From JAFDWI01 sp963764215 (GTDB lineage: Bacteria > Actinomycetota > Acidimicrobiia > Acidimicrobiales > Iamiaceae): DNA of 64,000 nucleotides. Of this stretch, positions 41,151-49,758 are shown one piece after another. The notes below the pieces were generated by a model. The model was not told the DNA's origin and did not search any database. It saw nothing but the letters and a program-made list of their open reading frames with translations. The position numbers and the translations under genes were made by a program. The stretch is taken from the NCBI GenBank assembly GCA_963764215.1, contig CAVXRS010000005.1, forward strand, positions 248,001 to 312,000, written 5' to 3'. Position 1 is the first letter of the stretch; each line of letters starts with the position of its first letter.

Positions 41151-43778
41151 TCACAGGGGTTGGGCCGAGCGGTGCAGCCGCTCGAGGAATTGGCGATGAT
41201 GAGAACCCGCGAGGTCGAGGTAGCGATAGGTGGCGACCTTGACCGCGTCCTCCACGAACATCCACACGATGCAGTACGCCCAGACCAGCCCGATCGCGTC
41301 CCAGCCGATCGGGGTGATGAGCCCGAACCCGAAAGCGACGAGGAGAGTGGCGAGAATCTTGGTTCCCACCGCCGACCACAGCACGGACGCAGACGGGTAG
41401 GGACGGCGGTAGAAGCGACCGCGGGCGCGCGCCACGAACAGCGTCAGATGTCCGGCCACGGCCAACTTCAAGAAGATCAGCGTCTCGATCTGGGCGTTGT
41501 CGAGGTTCAGCCACAGCTTGGCGATCAGCAGCATGCCGAAGGTCTCGATGACCCCGATCAACCCGAGCACCGTCGAGATGGTCAGGACCCGTCGCATGTC
41601 CCAGCGCACCGGATCCGGGTCGACCGCCGTGTTGTCGAAGGCGATCGTCATGATCGGCACGTCGTTCAACAGGGCGAGCAGGATGATGAGGATCGCGGTG
41701 ATCGGGTAGAAGTCGAAGACGATCATGGCGGCCACGACGAAGACCACCACCCGGATCGTCTCGGTGATCCGGTAGATGGCGTAGCTGTTCATCCGTTGGA
41801 AGATCCGGCGGGCCTGTTCGACGGCTCCCACGATCACCGACAGGCCCGGGGCGGTGAGCACCAGGTCGGCGGCAGCCCGAGCGGCGTCGGTGGCGGCCGA
41901 TACGGCGATGCCGGTGTCGGCCTGTTTGAGCGCGGGGGCGTCGTTGACCCCGTCACCGGTCATGCCGACGATGTGGCCCCGGGACTGCAGGGCCTTGACG
42001 ATGGAGAACTTGTGCTCGGGGAAGACCCGGGCGAAGCCGTCGGCGACTTCGATCTGCTCGCCCACCTCCGCCCATGCCGCGGTCTCCTGGTCGGTGGGCA
42101 ACTTCTCGGCGGAGTAGATGTCGGTGCCGAGGCCGAGCTGCTCGGCCGTTTCGACGGCGATCGCGGTGTCATCGCCGGTCACCATCTTGACCGTGATGCC
42201 ATGGTCACGGGCTCGCTGCAGGGTTTCGGCCGAGTCTTCCCAGGGCGGGTCGAACAGCGGCAGGAGCCCGAGGAACCGCATCGGCGCGCCACGGCCGCCA
42301 CTGGTCGGACCGCCGGTGACCGCCCCGGTGTGCTGCTCGTCGTCACCGTCGACGTCGCCGCGTGCAACCCCCAGTGCCCGGAAGCCGCGACGGGCCAGCT
42401 CGGTGACCTGGTCGTTCACCTGGCCCGCGAAGTCCGGGTCGGGACCGCACAGATCGAGAACCACCTGGGGGGCGCCTTTGACGGCCACGAATCGGTCCCC
42501 GTCGGGGCCGGTCACGGTGACCTCGGTTCGCTTGCGAACCGGGTCGAAGGGCACGACCGCGCCGCGCACGAAGCCCTCGGTGGCCGGGGCGACCGGAGAG
42601 GCCGTCGTGGCGGGGTCCGGTGCCTCACCGTCCTGGGTCGGATCGACAGGTCGGCAACCGGCCAGCACGGCCGCGTCGATCGGGTCGGGATCGTCCGGTT
42701 CCGAAGCCAGCGCGGCAACGGTGACGACTTCGACCTGGTCTTCGGCCCCGAGCAGGATCGGTGTGCCCAGGGTGAGTTCGTTCCTGGTCAACGTCCCGGT
42801 CTTGTCCGAGCACAACACGTCCATCCCGGCCATCTCCTCGATGGCTTCGAGTCGTGCCACGATGGCCTTCATCGACGCCAACGCCCGGGCGCCGACGGCC
42901 ATGGTGACGGTGAGCACCGCCGGCATGGCGACGGGGATGGCGGCCACGGTGAGGATCAGGGCGAACTGCACCAGGGAAAGTGCCGGGGCGCCTCTGCCGA
43001 GCTGCACGGCGATCAGGACGGCGATGAGCAGCAGGCTCAGGTAGATCAGATAGTCGCCGATCCTGAGCACGGCGCGCTGGAAGTGGGAGGCGCTGTGGGC
43101 CTCGGCGACGAGTCCGGCGGTTTGGCCGAAATACGTGTCGGCCCCGGTGGCGACGACCACCGCGGTCATGTCGCCCTGTTTGGCCGTCGACCCCGAGTAC
43201 GCCAACTCCCCGGGTGCCTTGTCGACCGGGAGGGATTCGCCGGTGAGGGCGGATTGGTCGACGCTCAGGAACTCGCCGTCGACGAGCTTCGCGTCGGCGG
43301 GCACGACGTTGCCGATCCGGATCCGGATGATGTCGCCGACCACGAGCTCCGTGGCGTCCAACTCCACCCAGGCGCCGTCACGCCGGGCCAGCGCTCGCAG
43401 CGCGAGTTGTTGGCGGAGGGCTTCGATGGCATCGGCGGCCTGGTGTTCCTGCCAGAACCGGACCACGCCGTTGAAGACCAGGAGCACCAGGATGACGATG
43501 AGGTCGTCCCAGTGGCGGACCGCGGCCGAGAGCACCGCGGCAATCTCGATCATCCACGGGATCGGCCCCCAGAAGTACGAAAGGATGACCCTGAGGGTGC
43601 TCTTGTGCTCCTCGGGGAGCGCATTCGGGCCGTGTTCGGCCAGGCGACGGGCGGCCTCTTCGGAATCGAGTCCGTCCGGGCTCGTGTGGAGGTCGGCGAA
43701 AACTTCGGACACCGACGCGGTGGTTTGGTCGGGCAACGAAGCGCCTTGTGTGCTCGGGGGCGTCAAAGAACCATCCAA
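41151..43778 (-). CDS. Plasma-membrane proton-efflux P-type (P3A) ATPase
   Basis: 875 residues. The phosphorylation motif is CSDKTGTLTRNELTLG near residue 328, with the actuator motif LTGES near 179 and the hinge GMTGDGVNDAPALKQADTGI near 602. The first helices carry YFWGPIPWMIEIAAVLSA, and the membrane part ends with VGTKILATLLVAFGFGL: features of the proton pumps of plants, fungi and some prokaryotes. PVAMPAVLTVTMAVGA replaces the Cys-Pro of metal pumps, so a heavy-metal role is unlikely. It would expel protons. Cotranscription with xfp is possible. Confidence 0.92.
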   Translation of the reverse strand: MDGSLTPPSTQGASLPDQTTASVSEVFADLHTSPDGLDSEEAARRLAEHGPNALPEEHKSTLRVILSYFWGPIPWMIEIAAVLSAAVRHWDDLIVILVLLVFNGVVRFWQEHQAADAIEALRQQLALRALARRDGAWVELDATELVVGDIIRIRIGNVVPADAKLVDGEFLSVDQSALTGESLPVDKAPGELAYSGSTAKQGDMTAVVVATGADTYFGQTAGLVAEAHSASHFQRAVLRIGDYLIYLSLLLIAVLIAVQLGRGAPALSLVQFALILTVAAIPVAMPAVLTVTMAVGARALASMKAIVARLEAIEEMAGMDVLCSDKTGTLTRNELTLGTPILLGAEDQVEVVTVAALASEPDDPDPIDAAVLAGCRPVDPTQDGEAPDPATTASPVAPATEGFVRGAVVPFDPVRKRTEVTVTGPDGDRFVAVKGAPQVVLDLCGPDPDFAGQVNDQVTELARRGFRALGVARGDVDGDDEQHTGAVTGGPTSGGRGAPMRFLGLLPLFDPPWEDSAETLQRARDHGITVKMVTGDDTAIAVETAEQLGLGTDIYSAEKLPTDQETAAWAEVGEQIEVADGFARVFPEHKFSIVKALQSRGHIVGMTGDGVNDAPALKQADTGIAVSAATDAARAAADLVLTAPGLSVIVGAVEQARRIFQRMNSYAIYRITETIRVVVFVVAAMIVFDFYPITAILIILLALLNDVPIMTIAFDNTAVDPDPVRWDMRRVLTISTVLGLIGVIETFGMLLIAKLWLNLDNAQIETLIFLKLAVAGHLTLFVARARGRFYRRPYPSASVLWSAVGTKILATLLVAFGFGLITPIGWDAIGLVWAYCIVWMFVEDAVKVATYRYLDLAGSHHRQFLERLHRSAQPL

Positions 43779-43977
43779 GCAGCGCAGATCGGCAACTGTC
43801 TAGGGCCGAAGGTCCAACCCTTCGTTCGACCTCGGCCTTCGTTCTGCCCACCTGTCCGCGCGCTCGTTGCCACCGCGCTCGATCGCCACGCGCGACACAG
43901 GATGGGTCCTTGGACTCTGTCGACGGCGTCCCCGTGCCCGGATGATGAAGGAGAACCTCACAGAATCGAGATTGGTC

Positions 43978-45027
43978 ATGAAGGCACTGGTGTTCCACGG
44001 TCCGGGAAACAAAGCATGGGAGGAGGTTCCGCGTCCGAATCTGCAAGCCGATACCGACGCCATCGTGCAGGTCGATGCCACGACCATCTGTGGTACGGAC
44101 CTGCACATACTGAAAGGTGACGTGCCGGCCATGACTGACGGTCGGATCATCGGCCACGAAGCGGTGGGGACGGTCGTGGAGGTTGGCAGCGGGGTGAAGA
44201 ACGTCCGTGTGGACGATCGGGTGCTCGTGTCGTGCATCACGGCGTGTGGCTCCTGCCGGTTCTGCCGCGAAGGCCGCTATGGACAGTGCACCGGCGGCGG
44301 GGGTTGGATCCTCGGCAATTTGATCGACGGCACCCAGGCCGAATATGTCCGGGTGCCCTTTGCCGACACCTCGACATACCCGGTGCCTGCCGGGGTGAGC
44401 GACGAGGATCTCCTGATGCTGGCGGACATCCTCCCGACCGGTTACGAGGTGGGCGTGCTGAACGGGCAGGTGCACCCCGGTGACGTGGTCGCAGTCGTCG
44501 GTGCAGGACCAGTCGGGCTTTCGGCCATGATCGGTGCGCGCTTCTTCAGCCCGAGCCACGTCGTGGCAATAGACATGGCGGACTCGAGGCTGGAAGCGGC
44601 CAAGCGCTTCGGAGCCGATGTCGTCGTCAACAACACCCGTGACGACCCGGCGGCAATCATTCGCGAATTGACCGACGGGCTTGGGGCCGACGTGGCCATC
44701 GAAGCAGTCGGCATCCCGGCGACCTTCGAGCTCGCCACCGCCCTGATTCGCCCCGTCGGCCGGGTCGCCAACATCGGAGTCCATGGGGAACCTGCCACGC
44801 TGCACCTCGAGGAGCTTTGGACCCGTGACGTGACGATCACGACCGGCTTGGTCGACACCTACTCGACCCCGACCCTGCTCCGCCTCGTTTCCAGTGGGCA
44901 ACTCGATGTCAGCGAGTTCATCACGCACCATTTCAGCCTCGACGATGTCATGGACGCGTACGACACGTTCGGTCGTGCAAACGAAACCGGTGCTCTCAAG
45001 GTCGTGCTCGAGCGGCCCAAAGGGTGA
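43978..45027 (+). CDS. Zinc-dependent alcohol dehydrogenase
   Basis: 349 residues of the MDR family. Catalytic zinc ligands are in TTICGTDLHILKG (Cys near 38) and IIGHEAVG (His-Glu near 61). The structural zinc lobe is CGSCRFCREGRYGQC near 92-106. The NAD-binding loop is VVGAGPVGLSAMIG. The GGGGWILGNLIDGTQAEYV segment recalls bacterial class-III-like and isopropanol/secondary alcohol dehydrogenases. Substrate unknown. ATG 43978 is chosen on homology; ATG 43942 would add 12 residues. It diverges from the ATPase gene across about 200 bp without other features. Confidence 0.92.
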   Translation: MKALVFHGPGNKAWEEVPRPNLQADTDAIVQVDATTICGTDLHILKGDVPAMTDGRIIGHEAVGTVVEVGSGVKNVRVDDRVLVSCITACGSCRFCREGRYGQCTGGGGWILGNLIDGTQAEYVRVPFADTSTYPVPAGVSDEDLLMLADILPTGYEVGVLNGQVHPGDVVAVVGAGPVGLSAMIGARFFSPSHVVAIDMADSRLEAAKRFGADVVVNNTRDDPAAIIRELTDGLGADVAIEAVGIPATFELATALIRPVGRVANIGVHGEPATLHLEELWTRDVTITTGLVDTYSTPTLLRLVSSGQLDVSEFITHHFSLDDVMDAYDTFGRANETGALKVVLERPKG

Positions 45028-45201
45028 CGCCCAGCGGTCTGCACCACGTCCCACCAGGTTCGCCACAACGTTGGTCATCGGCGTCGATTTGACGTGGTCC
45101 GTACACTGGACTGTCGCATCCACACCGATGCCGCCTTCTTCGACGGAGTCGGCGGTCGTCACGTGTCGATCGCCCCGACCGCCGCAAGGAGTCCTCTCAT
45201 C

Positions 45202-46044
45202 ATGGCAGCCAAGGGCAAATGGGCCCAGGGCATCCCGCCCCGCAACTTCGCCTGGATCATGAAGGACCGGCTCGCCGTGTCCGAACGCCCCGGCGGGTAC
45301 GGCGCCAACCACCGTCGGGTGCGCCGTCAGGAAGAGATCATCTGGGTCCGTGAACAGGGCTTCACCTGCGTGATCTCGATCATCCCCGCCCCGCACAACC
45401 TGCACAACTACGACGAGCTCGGGGTCACCTGGCGGCACCGCGGGTTCGACAATGCCGATGAGCCCGAGGGGTATCTGAGTCGGCTGTACCCCGAGCTCCA
45501 GAAGCTGCTCGCCGACGGGGAGAAGGTCCTGTTGCACGCCGACAGCCTCGGCGATGCGGTGTGTGGCATCCTCACCGGCTATCTGGTCTGGACCGGGCTC
45601 GTACCCCAAGGGCCCGAGGCGGTCACCCTCATGGAGCGCATGGTCAAGCGCCAGCTCGGCCCCTACGGCCGCGACCTCGTCCAGACCGCGGCCGAGCTCC
45701 CCGGAGCCGCGCCGGCCGCGCGGGCATCGTTCGCCGCCGCGAAGCAGCCCCGACGCCGCACCCAGGGCGGTAATGGGGCCACCGGGAAGGGCGATGCGGG
45801 CGCCAAGCGCACCGGCACGAAAGCGGCCGCGAAGAAGACCGCCGCAAAGGACACGAAGTCGGTCACGTCGTCGGCGAAGAAGACCGCCGCGAAGAAGACC
45901 TCGACGTCGGCGAAGAAAGCTGCCGCGAAGAAGACCTCGACGTCGGCGAAGAAGAAGTCGGTGGCGACGAAGAAGAAGTCGACGTCGCCCGCCAAGCGGG
46001 CCACCAAGGCGGCAAAGCCCCGGAAGTCTCCGGCGAAATCCTGA
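45202..46044 (+). CDS. Dual-specificity-phosphatase-like protein lacking the catalytic Cys, with histone-H1-like tail
   Basis: 280 residues. Residues 15-170 follow the order of a small tyrosine/dual-specificity phosphatase: IMKDRLAVSERPGGYG, EQGFTCVISIIP, YDELGVTWRHRGFDNAD and then VLLHADSLGDAV. In active enzymes the last would be HCxxGxxR; here the Cys is Ala and the Arg is missing. From about residue 180 the tail is a Lys/Ala/Ser/Thr repeat (AAKKTAAKD and AKKTSTSAKK types) like histone H1, so it probably binds DNA or RNA. An AAGGAG site precedes ATG 45202. folB follows 12 bp later. Confidence 0.65.
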   Translation: MAAKGKWAQGIPPRNFAWIMKDRLAVSERPGGYGANHRRVRRQEEIIWVREQGFTCVISIIPAPHNLHNYDELGVTWRHRGFDNADEPEGYLSRLYPELQKLLADGEKVLLHADSLGDAVCGILTGYLVWTGLVPQGPEAVTLMERMVKRQLGPYGRDLVQTAAELPGAAPAARASFAAAKQPRRRTQGGNGATGKGDAGAKRTGTKAAAKKTAAKDTKSVTSSAKKTAAKKTSTSAKKAAAKKTSTSAKKKSVATKKKSTSPAKRATKAAKPRKSPAKS

Positions 46045-46056
46045 GAAGACCGACCG

Positions 46057-46425
46057 GTGAGCGACGATCGCATCGAGCTGCGTGGGCTGCGTCTCAGCGT
46101 CCGTTGCGGCGTGCTGCCCGAAGAGCGGGTCCGCCACCAACCCATCGAAATCGATCTCGATCTGGCCGTCGATCTCGGCCGTGCCGGCGCCAGTGACGAC
46201 CTCGAAGAGACCGTCGACTACGGCGCGGTCTGCGACCTGGTGGAGCGGATCTGCGCCCGAGAAGCCCCCCTGCTGCTCGAACGGCTCGCCACGGTGATCG
46301 CCGACGAGCTGCTCGCGGCCACCGAGCTCGATGCGGTGACCGTCGTGGTCCGCAAACTGCGACCACCCGTGTCCCAGCAACTTGCCACCTCCGGCGTGCG
46401 GATCACCCGTCGGCGCAACCCGTGA
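46057..46425 (+). CDS. folB: Dihydroneopterin aldolase
   Basis: 122 residues. It opens DRIELRGLRLSVRCGVLPEE, with the usual small octameric-enzyme pattern, and has TVDYGAVCDLVE near residue 52 and the C-terminal RKLRPP motif. It converts dihydroneopterin to hydroxymethyl-dihydropterin. Starts at GTG 46057 and overlaps folK by 4 bases (GTGA), the usual pairing. Confidence 0.93.
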   Translation: MSDDRIELRGLRLSVRCGVLPEERVRHQPIEIDLDLAVDLGRAGASDDLEETVDYGAVCDLVERICAREAPLLLERLATVIADELLAATELDAVTVVVRKLRPPVSQQLATSGVRITRRRNP

Positions 46426-46883
46426 CCCGGGCTTTTCTGGGGCTCGGGTCGAACCTGGGCGAACGGGACCGGTACCTCGCCGAGGCGGTGCACACCCTGG
46501 GCTCGTCGGTGGTCGCGGTCTCCGACGTGTACGAGACCGACCCGGTCGGAGGGCCCGGTGACCAGGGCCCGTTCCTCAACCTCGTGGTCGAGCTGGACAC
46601 CGACCTCGACCCGTACGAGTTGCTCGCGGTGTGTCGGCGGCTCGAATCTGCTGCGGAGCGGGTCCGCAGCGAACGATGGGGGCCGCGCACCCTCGACGTC
46701 GACGTGCTCTGGATCGACGGCGTCCAGATCGACGAGCCCGACCTGACCGTGCCCCACCCGCGGATGCGTCAACGGCGCTTCGTGCTGGCCCCCCTGCAGG
46801 AGTTGGCGCCCGACCTCGTGAACGACGACGACCTCGTCCAATCCGCCGGAACCGTGCAACGTATCGGGGCCCTCGATGCCTGA
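46422..46883 (+). CDS. folK: Hydroxymethyl-dihydropterin pyrophosphokinase
   Basis: 153 residues. FLGLGSNLGERD at the N-terminus, VYETDPVGGPGDQGPFLN, and the signature ERWGPRTLDVDVLWIDG near residue 85 are all present, with VPHPRMRQRRFVLAPL near the end. It transfers pyrophosphate from ATP to the pterin, feeding folP at 32330. The GTG overlaps folB. Converges with the small PH-like gene. Confidence 0.95.
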   Translation: MTRAFLGLGSNLGERDRYLAEAVHTLGSSVVAVSDVYETDPVGGPGDQGPFLNLVVELDTDLDPYELLAVCRRLESAAERVRSERWGPRTLDVDVLWIDGVQIDEPDLTVPHPRMRQRRFVLAPLQELAPDLVNDDDLVQSAGTVQRIGALDA

Positions 46884-46919
46884 CCGCCCCGGCCCCGGCG
46901 GCAGGGGTCCGGGAGTGGT

Positions 46920-47330
46920 TCAGATGCGACCGCGTAGGCGCAGGAACTTGTTGCGGAAATGCTCGGCGGTCTCCGGGTCGGTCGGGTGCATCACCACCGG
47001 TGAACCGTCGTGCAGCCCGATCGCCACGACGGCCAGTTTGCGGTTCCAGGTCACCTCGACGTTGTCGAGCCGATTCTGGGGCACCGTGCCCAGAGGCTTG
47101 CCGACCTTGCTGCCCCAGCCGGTGCGGTACACGATGACCCGGTGCGGAGTCAGCGCCAGCATCATCTTGGTGGACAGCGGGAAGCCCGACGTCTTGGCCA
47201 TCCTGGCCGGATCGAGCACGGCGTCGCCCTTGGGCAGCGTCGCACCCATCGCCGCGAGCAGAGGATCGTCGTCGCTGAAATCCGCGGCGCGAGTTCCCAG
47301 AACCCGGATCATGTCGGCGGTCGTGTCCAT
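46920..47330 (-). CDS. Small soluble protein, possibly a bacterial PH-like domain
   Basis: 136 residues. The centre reads MLALTPHRVIVYRTGWGSKV then NRLDNVEVTWNRKLAVVAIG, alternating beta strands in the rhythm of bacterial PH/GRAM-like domains. No signal peptide or membrane helix. A GGAGG ribosome site stands ahead of ATG 47330. Function unknown. It lies between folK and the DUF2520 gene. Confidence 0.6.
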   Translation of the reverse strand: MDTTADMIRVLGTRAADFSDDDPLLAAMGATLPKGDAVLDPARMAKTSGFPLSTKMMLALTPHRVIVYRTGWGSKVGKPLGTVPQNRLDNVEVTWNRKLAVVAIGLHDGSPVVMHPTDPETAEHFRNKFLRLRGRI

Positions 47331-47450
47331 CGGTGCCTCCCCGGTTCTACGGGTCGATCGGACCTGCGGCGGCTCCCACACCGCAGAGATTACCGACCCG
47401 GCAGCCCTACCGGGGCCACCATCGCCGAGTTCGTGCCGAGCCCGGCCACG

Positions 47451-48269
47451 ATGACCGGCCGGGAGGCGGACCGACGGGGACGGCTCCGGGTCGTGGGGCC
47501 CGGTCGGGCCGGTGGGTCCCTTGCGACCGCGCTCGGTCGCGTCGGCTGGCAGGTGTTGGACCCGGTGCGTCACGGAGACGACCCGACGGGCGCCGCACAC
47601 GACGTCGACCTCGTCGTCATCGCGACCCCCGATCGCGCCGTCGTCGACGTCGCCGCGGCGATCGACCCGGACCCGGATGCGCTGGTCGTCCACCTCGCCG
47701 GATCCCTGGGAACCGACGTGCTCGGCGCCCATTCCCGACGGGGCGCACTGCACCCCCTGGTCTCCCTGCCCGACCCCGAGATCGGGTCGACCCGACTCGC
47801 GGGCGGTGCCTGGTTCGCGCTCGCCGCCAACGAACCGGCCGACCGGTCCCGCCTCGAAGCGCTGGTCGCCGCACTCGGCGGACGATCCGTTGTCGTCGCC
47901 GATGACGGACCGGGCCGCGTACCATGCCGCGGCGGTGGTCGCTGCGAATCATCTCACCGCTCTGGTCGGCCAGGTCGAGCGGATCGCCGCGCCCACCGGC
48001 GTGCCGCTCGCCGCGTTCATGGCGCTCGCCACCCAGACCCTGGACGGCATCTCCGACCGCGGCCCCGCCGCGTCGCTCACCGGCCCGGTCGCCCGGGGAG
48101 ACTGGGCGACGGTGGCCGCGCATCTCCGCGCCCTGGATCCCGTCGAACGTCCCGGGTACGCCGCGATGGCCGAATCCGCGGCACGCCTGTGCGGCGACGC
48201 CCCGGTGCCCGCATGGCTCGCCGGGCCCGACAGGACGGCACCGCGCCCGACGAATCGGACCCGCGGTGA
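47451..48269 (+). CDS. Rossmann-fold DUF2520-type oxidoreductase, frameshifted
   Basis: The first part starts RGRLRVVGPGRAGGSLATAL, a NAD(P)-binding GxGxxG, then VDLVVIATPDRAV. After GCCGATGAC at about 47905 one extra base moves the true sequence into the next frame: YHAAAVVAANHLTALVGQVE and on, a helical DUF2520 C-terminal domain. Near 48230 the frame must return, since the natural stop (TGA 48267-48269) overlaps the panC GTG. When repaired the protein is about 270 residues. Genes of this family often precede panC and are suspected to act in pantothenate synthesis. Confidence 0.7.
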   Translation: MTGREADRRGRLRVVGPGRAGGSLATALGRVGWQVLDPVRHGDDPTGAAHDVDLVVIATPDRAVVDVAAAIDPDPDALVVHLAGSLGTDVLGAHSRRGALHPLVSLPDPEIGSTRLAGGAWFALAANEPADRSRLEALVAALGGRSVVVADDGPGRVPCRGGGRCESSHRSGRPGRADRRAHRRAARRVHGARHPDPGRHLRPRPRRVAHRPGRPGRLGDGGRASPRPGSRRTSRVRRDGRIRGTPVRRRPGARMARRARQDGTAPDESDPR

Positions 48270-49138
48270 GCGAACTGGTCGCCACGATCGCCGCGCTGCG
48301 ACGTCGTCTCGACACCGCTCGGGCCTCGGGCCACTCCGTCGGATTCGTGCCCACCATGGGCTATCTGCACGACGGGCACGCCGCACTGATCCGGGCCGCC
48401 CGGGCCGAATGCGACCTCGTGGTGGTCAGCATCTTCGTCAACCCGCTGCAGTTCGCCCCCGACGAGGATCTCGCCGCCTACCCCCGGGACCTCGACCACG
48501 ATCGGGCCGTGATCGACGCAGCCGGTGGGGACCTGGTGTTCCACCCGAGCGTGGAGGAGATGTACCCGCGACCCGTGGCCACGACCGTGACCGTTGCCGG
48601 CGTCACCGAGCGCTTCGAAGGAATCGCCCGCCCGACCCACTTCGCCGGTGTGGCCACCGTGGTGACCAAACTGTTCGGCATCGTCGGAGCGTGCCGCGCC
48701 TACTTCGGGGAAAAGGACTACCAACAACTCGCGCTGGTCCGCCGGCTGGCCGCGGACCTCTCGCTCCCCGTCGACGTGGTCGGCGTCGCAACGGCCCGCG
48801 AGCCGGACGGATTGGCCCGTTCCAGCCGCAACGTCTACCTCAGCGACGACGAGCGGTCCGCTGCGGGGGTGCTGTACGCGGCGCTCTGCGCCGGACGCGA
48901 CGCGATCCTCGCAGGTGAACGCGACCCCGGCGTGGTCGAAGCGGTGATCCGCGAGGTGCTCGGGCGAGAACCACGCTTTGACCCCGACTACGTGGGCGTC
49001 GTCGACGCGGCGACCCTGGAGCGCCCCGACGAGCTGGCAGGGGACGTGCGGCTGCTCACCGCGGGGCGCCTGGGCCGACCCCGGCTGCTCGACAACATCG
49101 GGGTGACCGTGCCCGACGTCACCTCCCGGCCCGGGTGA
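48266..49138 (+). CDS. panC: Pantothenate synthetase
   Basis: 290 residues. FVPTMGYLHDGHAALIRAA near residue 29 carries the HIGH-like motif, with FVNPLQF near 57, FHPSVEEMYP, and GACRAYFGEKDYQQL and SRNVYLS further on. It condenses pantoate with beta-alanine using ATP. GTG 48266 overlaps the stop of the upstream gene; panD follows after 128 bp with its own ribosome site. Confidence 0.96.
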   Translation: MSELVATIAALRRRLDTARASGHSVGFVPTMGYLHDGHAALIRAARAECDLVVVSIFVNPLQFAPDEDLAAYPRDLDHDRAVIDAAGGDLVFHPSVEEMYPRPVATTVTVAGVTERFEGIARPTHFAGVATVVTKLFGIVGACRAYFGEKDYQQLALVRRLAADLSLPVDVVGVATAREPDGLARSSRNVYLSDDERSAAGVLYAALCAGRDAILAGERDPGVVEAVIREVLGREPRFDPDYVGVVDAATLERPDELAGDVRLLTAGRLGRPRLLDNIGVTVPDVTSRPG

Positions 49139-49266
49139 GGAGTGGTGAAAAGTTGCACGCCGGGCGCCCCGGCGGGCCAGACTGGAGCGAACGAATCCAT
49201 GGGGGTGACCGTGCGAGCGGCATCCACGGGCGCCGGAACCGGCGTCATGGACAGGAAGGTACGTCG

Positions 49267-49689
49267 ATGCGACGTCGCATGATGAAATCGAAGATCCACC
49301 GGGCCACGGTGACCGACGCGGACCTGCATTACGTGGGTTCGGTGACCGTGGACGCGGCCCTGATGGACGCGGCGGATCTCACCGAGTACGAGCAGGTCGC
49401 CGTCGTGGACATCGACAACGGCCAACGCCTGGAGACCTACGTGATCGCCGGGGCGCCCGGATCCGGTGACATCTGCCTGAACGGCGCGGCGGCGCGACTG
49501 GTCAACCCCGGTGACAAGGTGATCATCATCTCCTACGCCGACTACGACGAAGCCGAGCTCGCCGACTACACACCGTGCATCGTGCACGTCGACACCGCGA
49601 ACCGGGTCGTGCCCGAGGAACTCGCCAGACGGCTCGCCGCCGCCGACGCTCCCGCGCCCCGCCGTTACGTCGAGGTCGCAGCCGGCTGA
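49267..49689 (+). CDS. panD: Aspartate 1-decarboxylase proenzyme
   Basis: 140 residues. The self-cleavage site is the Gly-Ser in LHYVGSVTVD near residues 25-26, which gives the pyruvoyl cofactor. IDNGQRLETYVI and ICLNGAAARLV are typical. It makes beta-alanine for PanC. A GGAAGG site lies ahead of ATG 49267. Together panC-panD-nadB form a pantothenate/NAD block. Confidence 0.95.
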   Translation: MRRRMMKSKIHRATVTDADLHYVGSVTVDAALMDAADLTEYEQVAVVDIDNGQRLETYVIAGAPGSGDICLNGAAARLVNPGDKVIIISYADYDEAELADYTPCIVHVDTANRVVPEELARRLAAADAPAPRRYVEVAAG

Positions 49690-49758
49690 GCGCCGGGATG
49701 ACGCATCGATGCCGCCGAATCCGATGCCGCCGGAGGACTCCGCCCAAGGTGACCATCG

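Noticed and set aside
41058..44120. A plus-strand frame of over 1000 codons opposite the P-type ATPase
   Set aside because: Shadow of the ATPase gene; extremely rich in Asp, His, Gly, Arg with no domain.
49135..49266. Upstream extension of panD from GTG 49135
   Set aside because: The added 44 residues are not conserved, and a GGAAGG ribosome site stands before ATG 49267.
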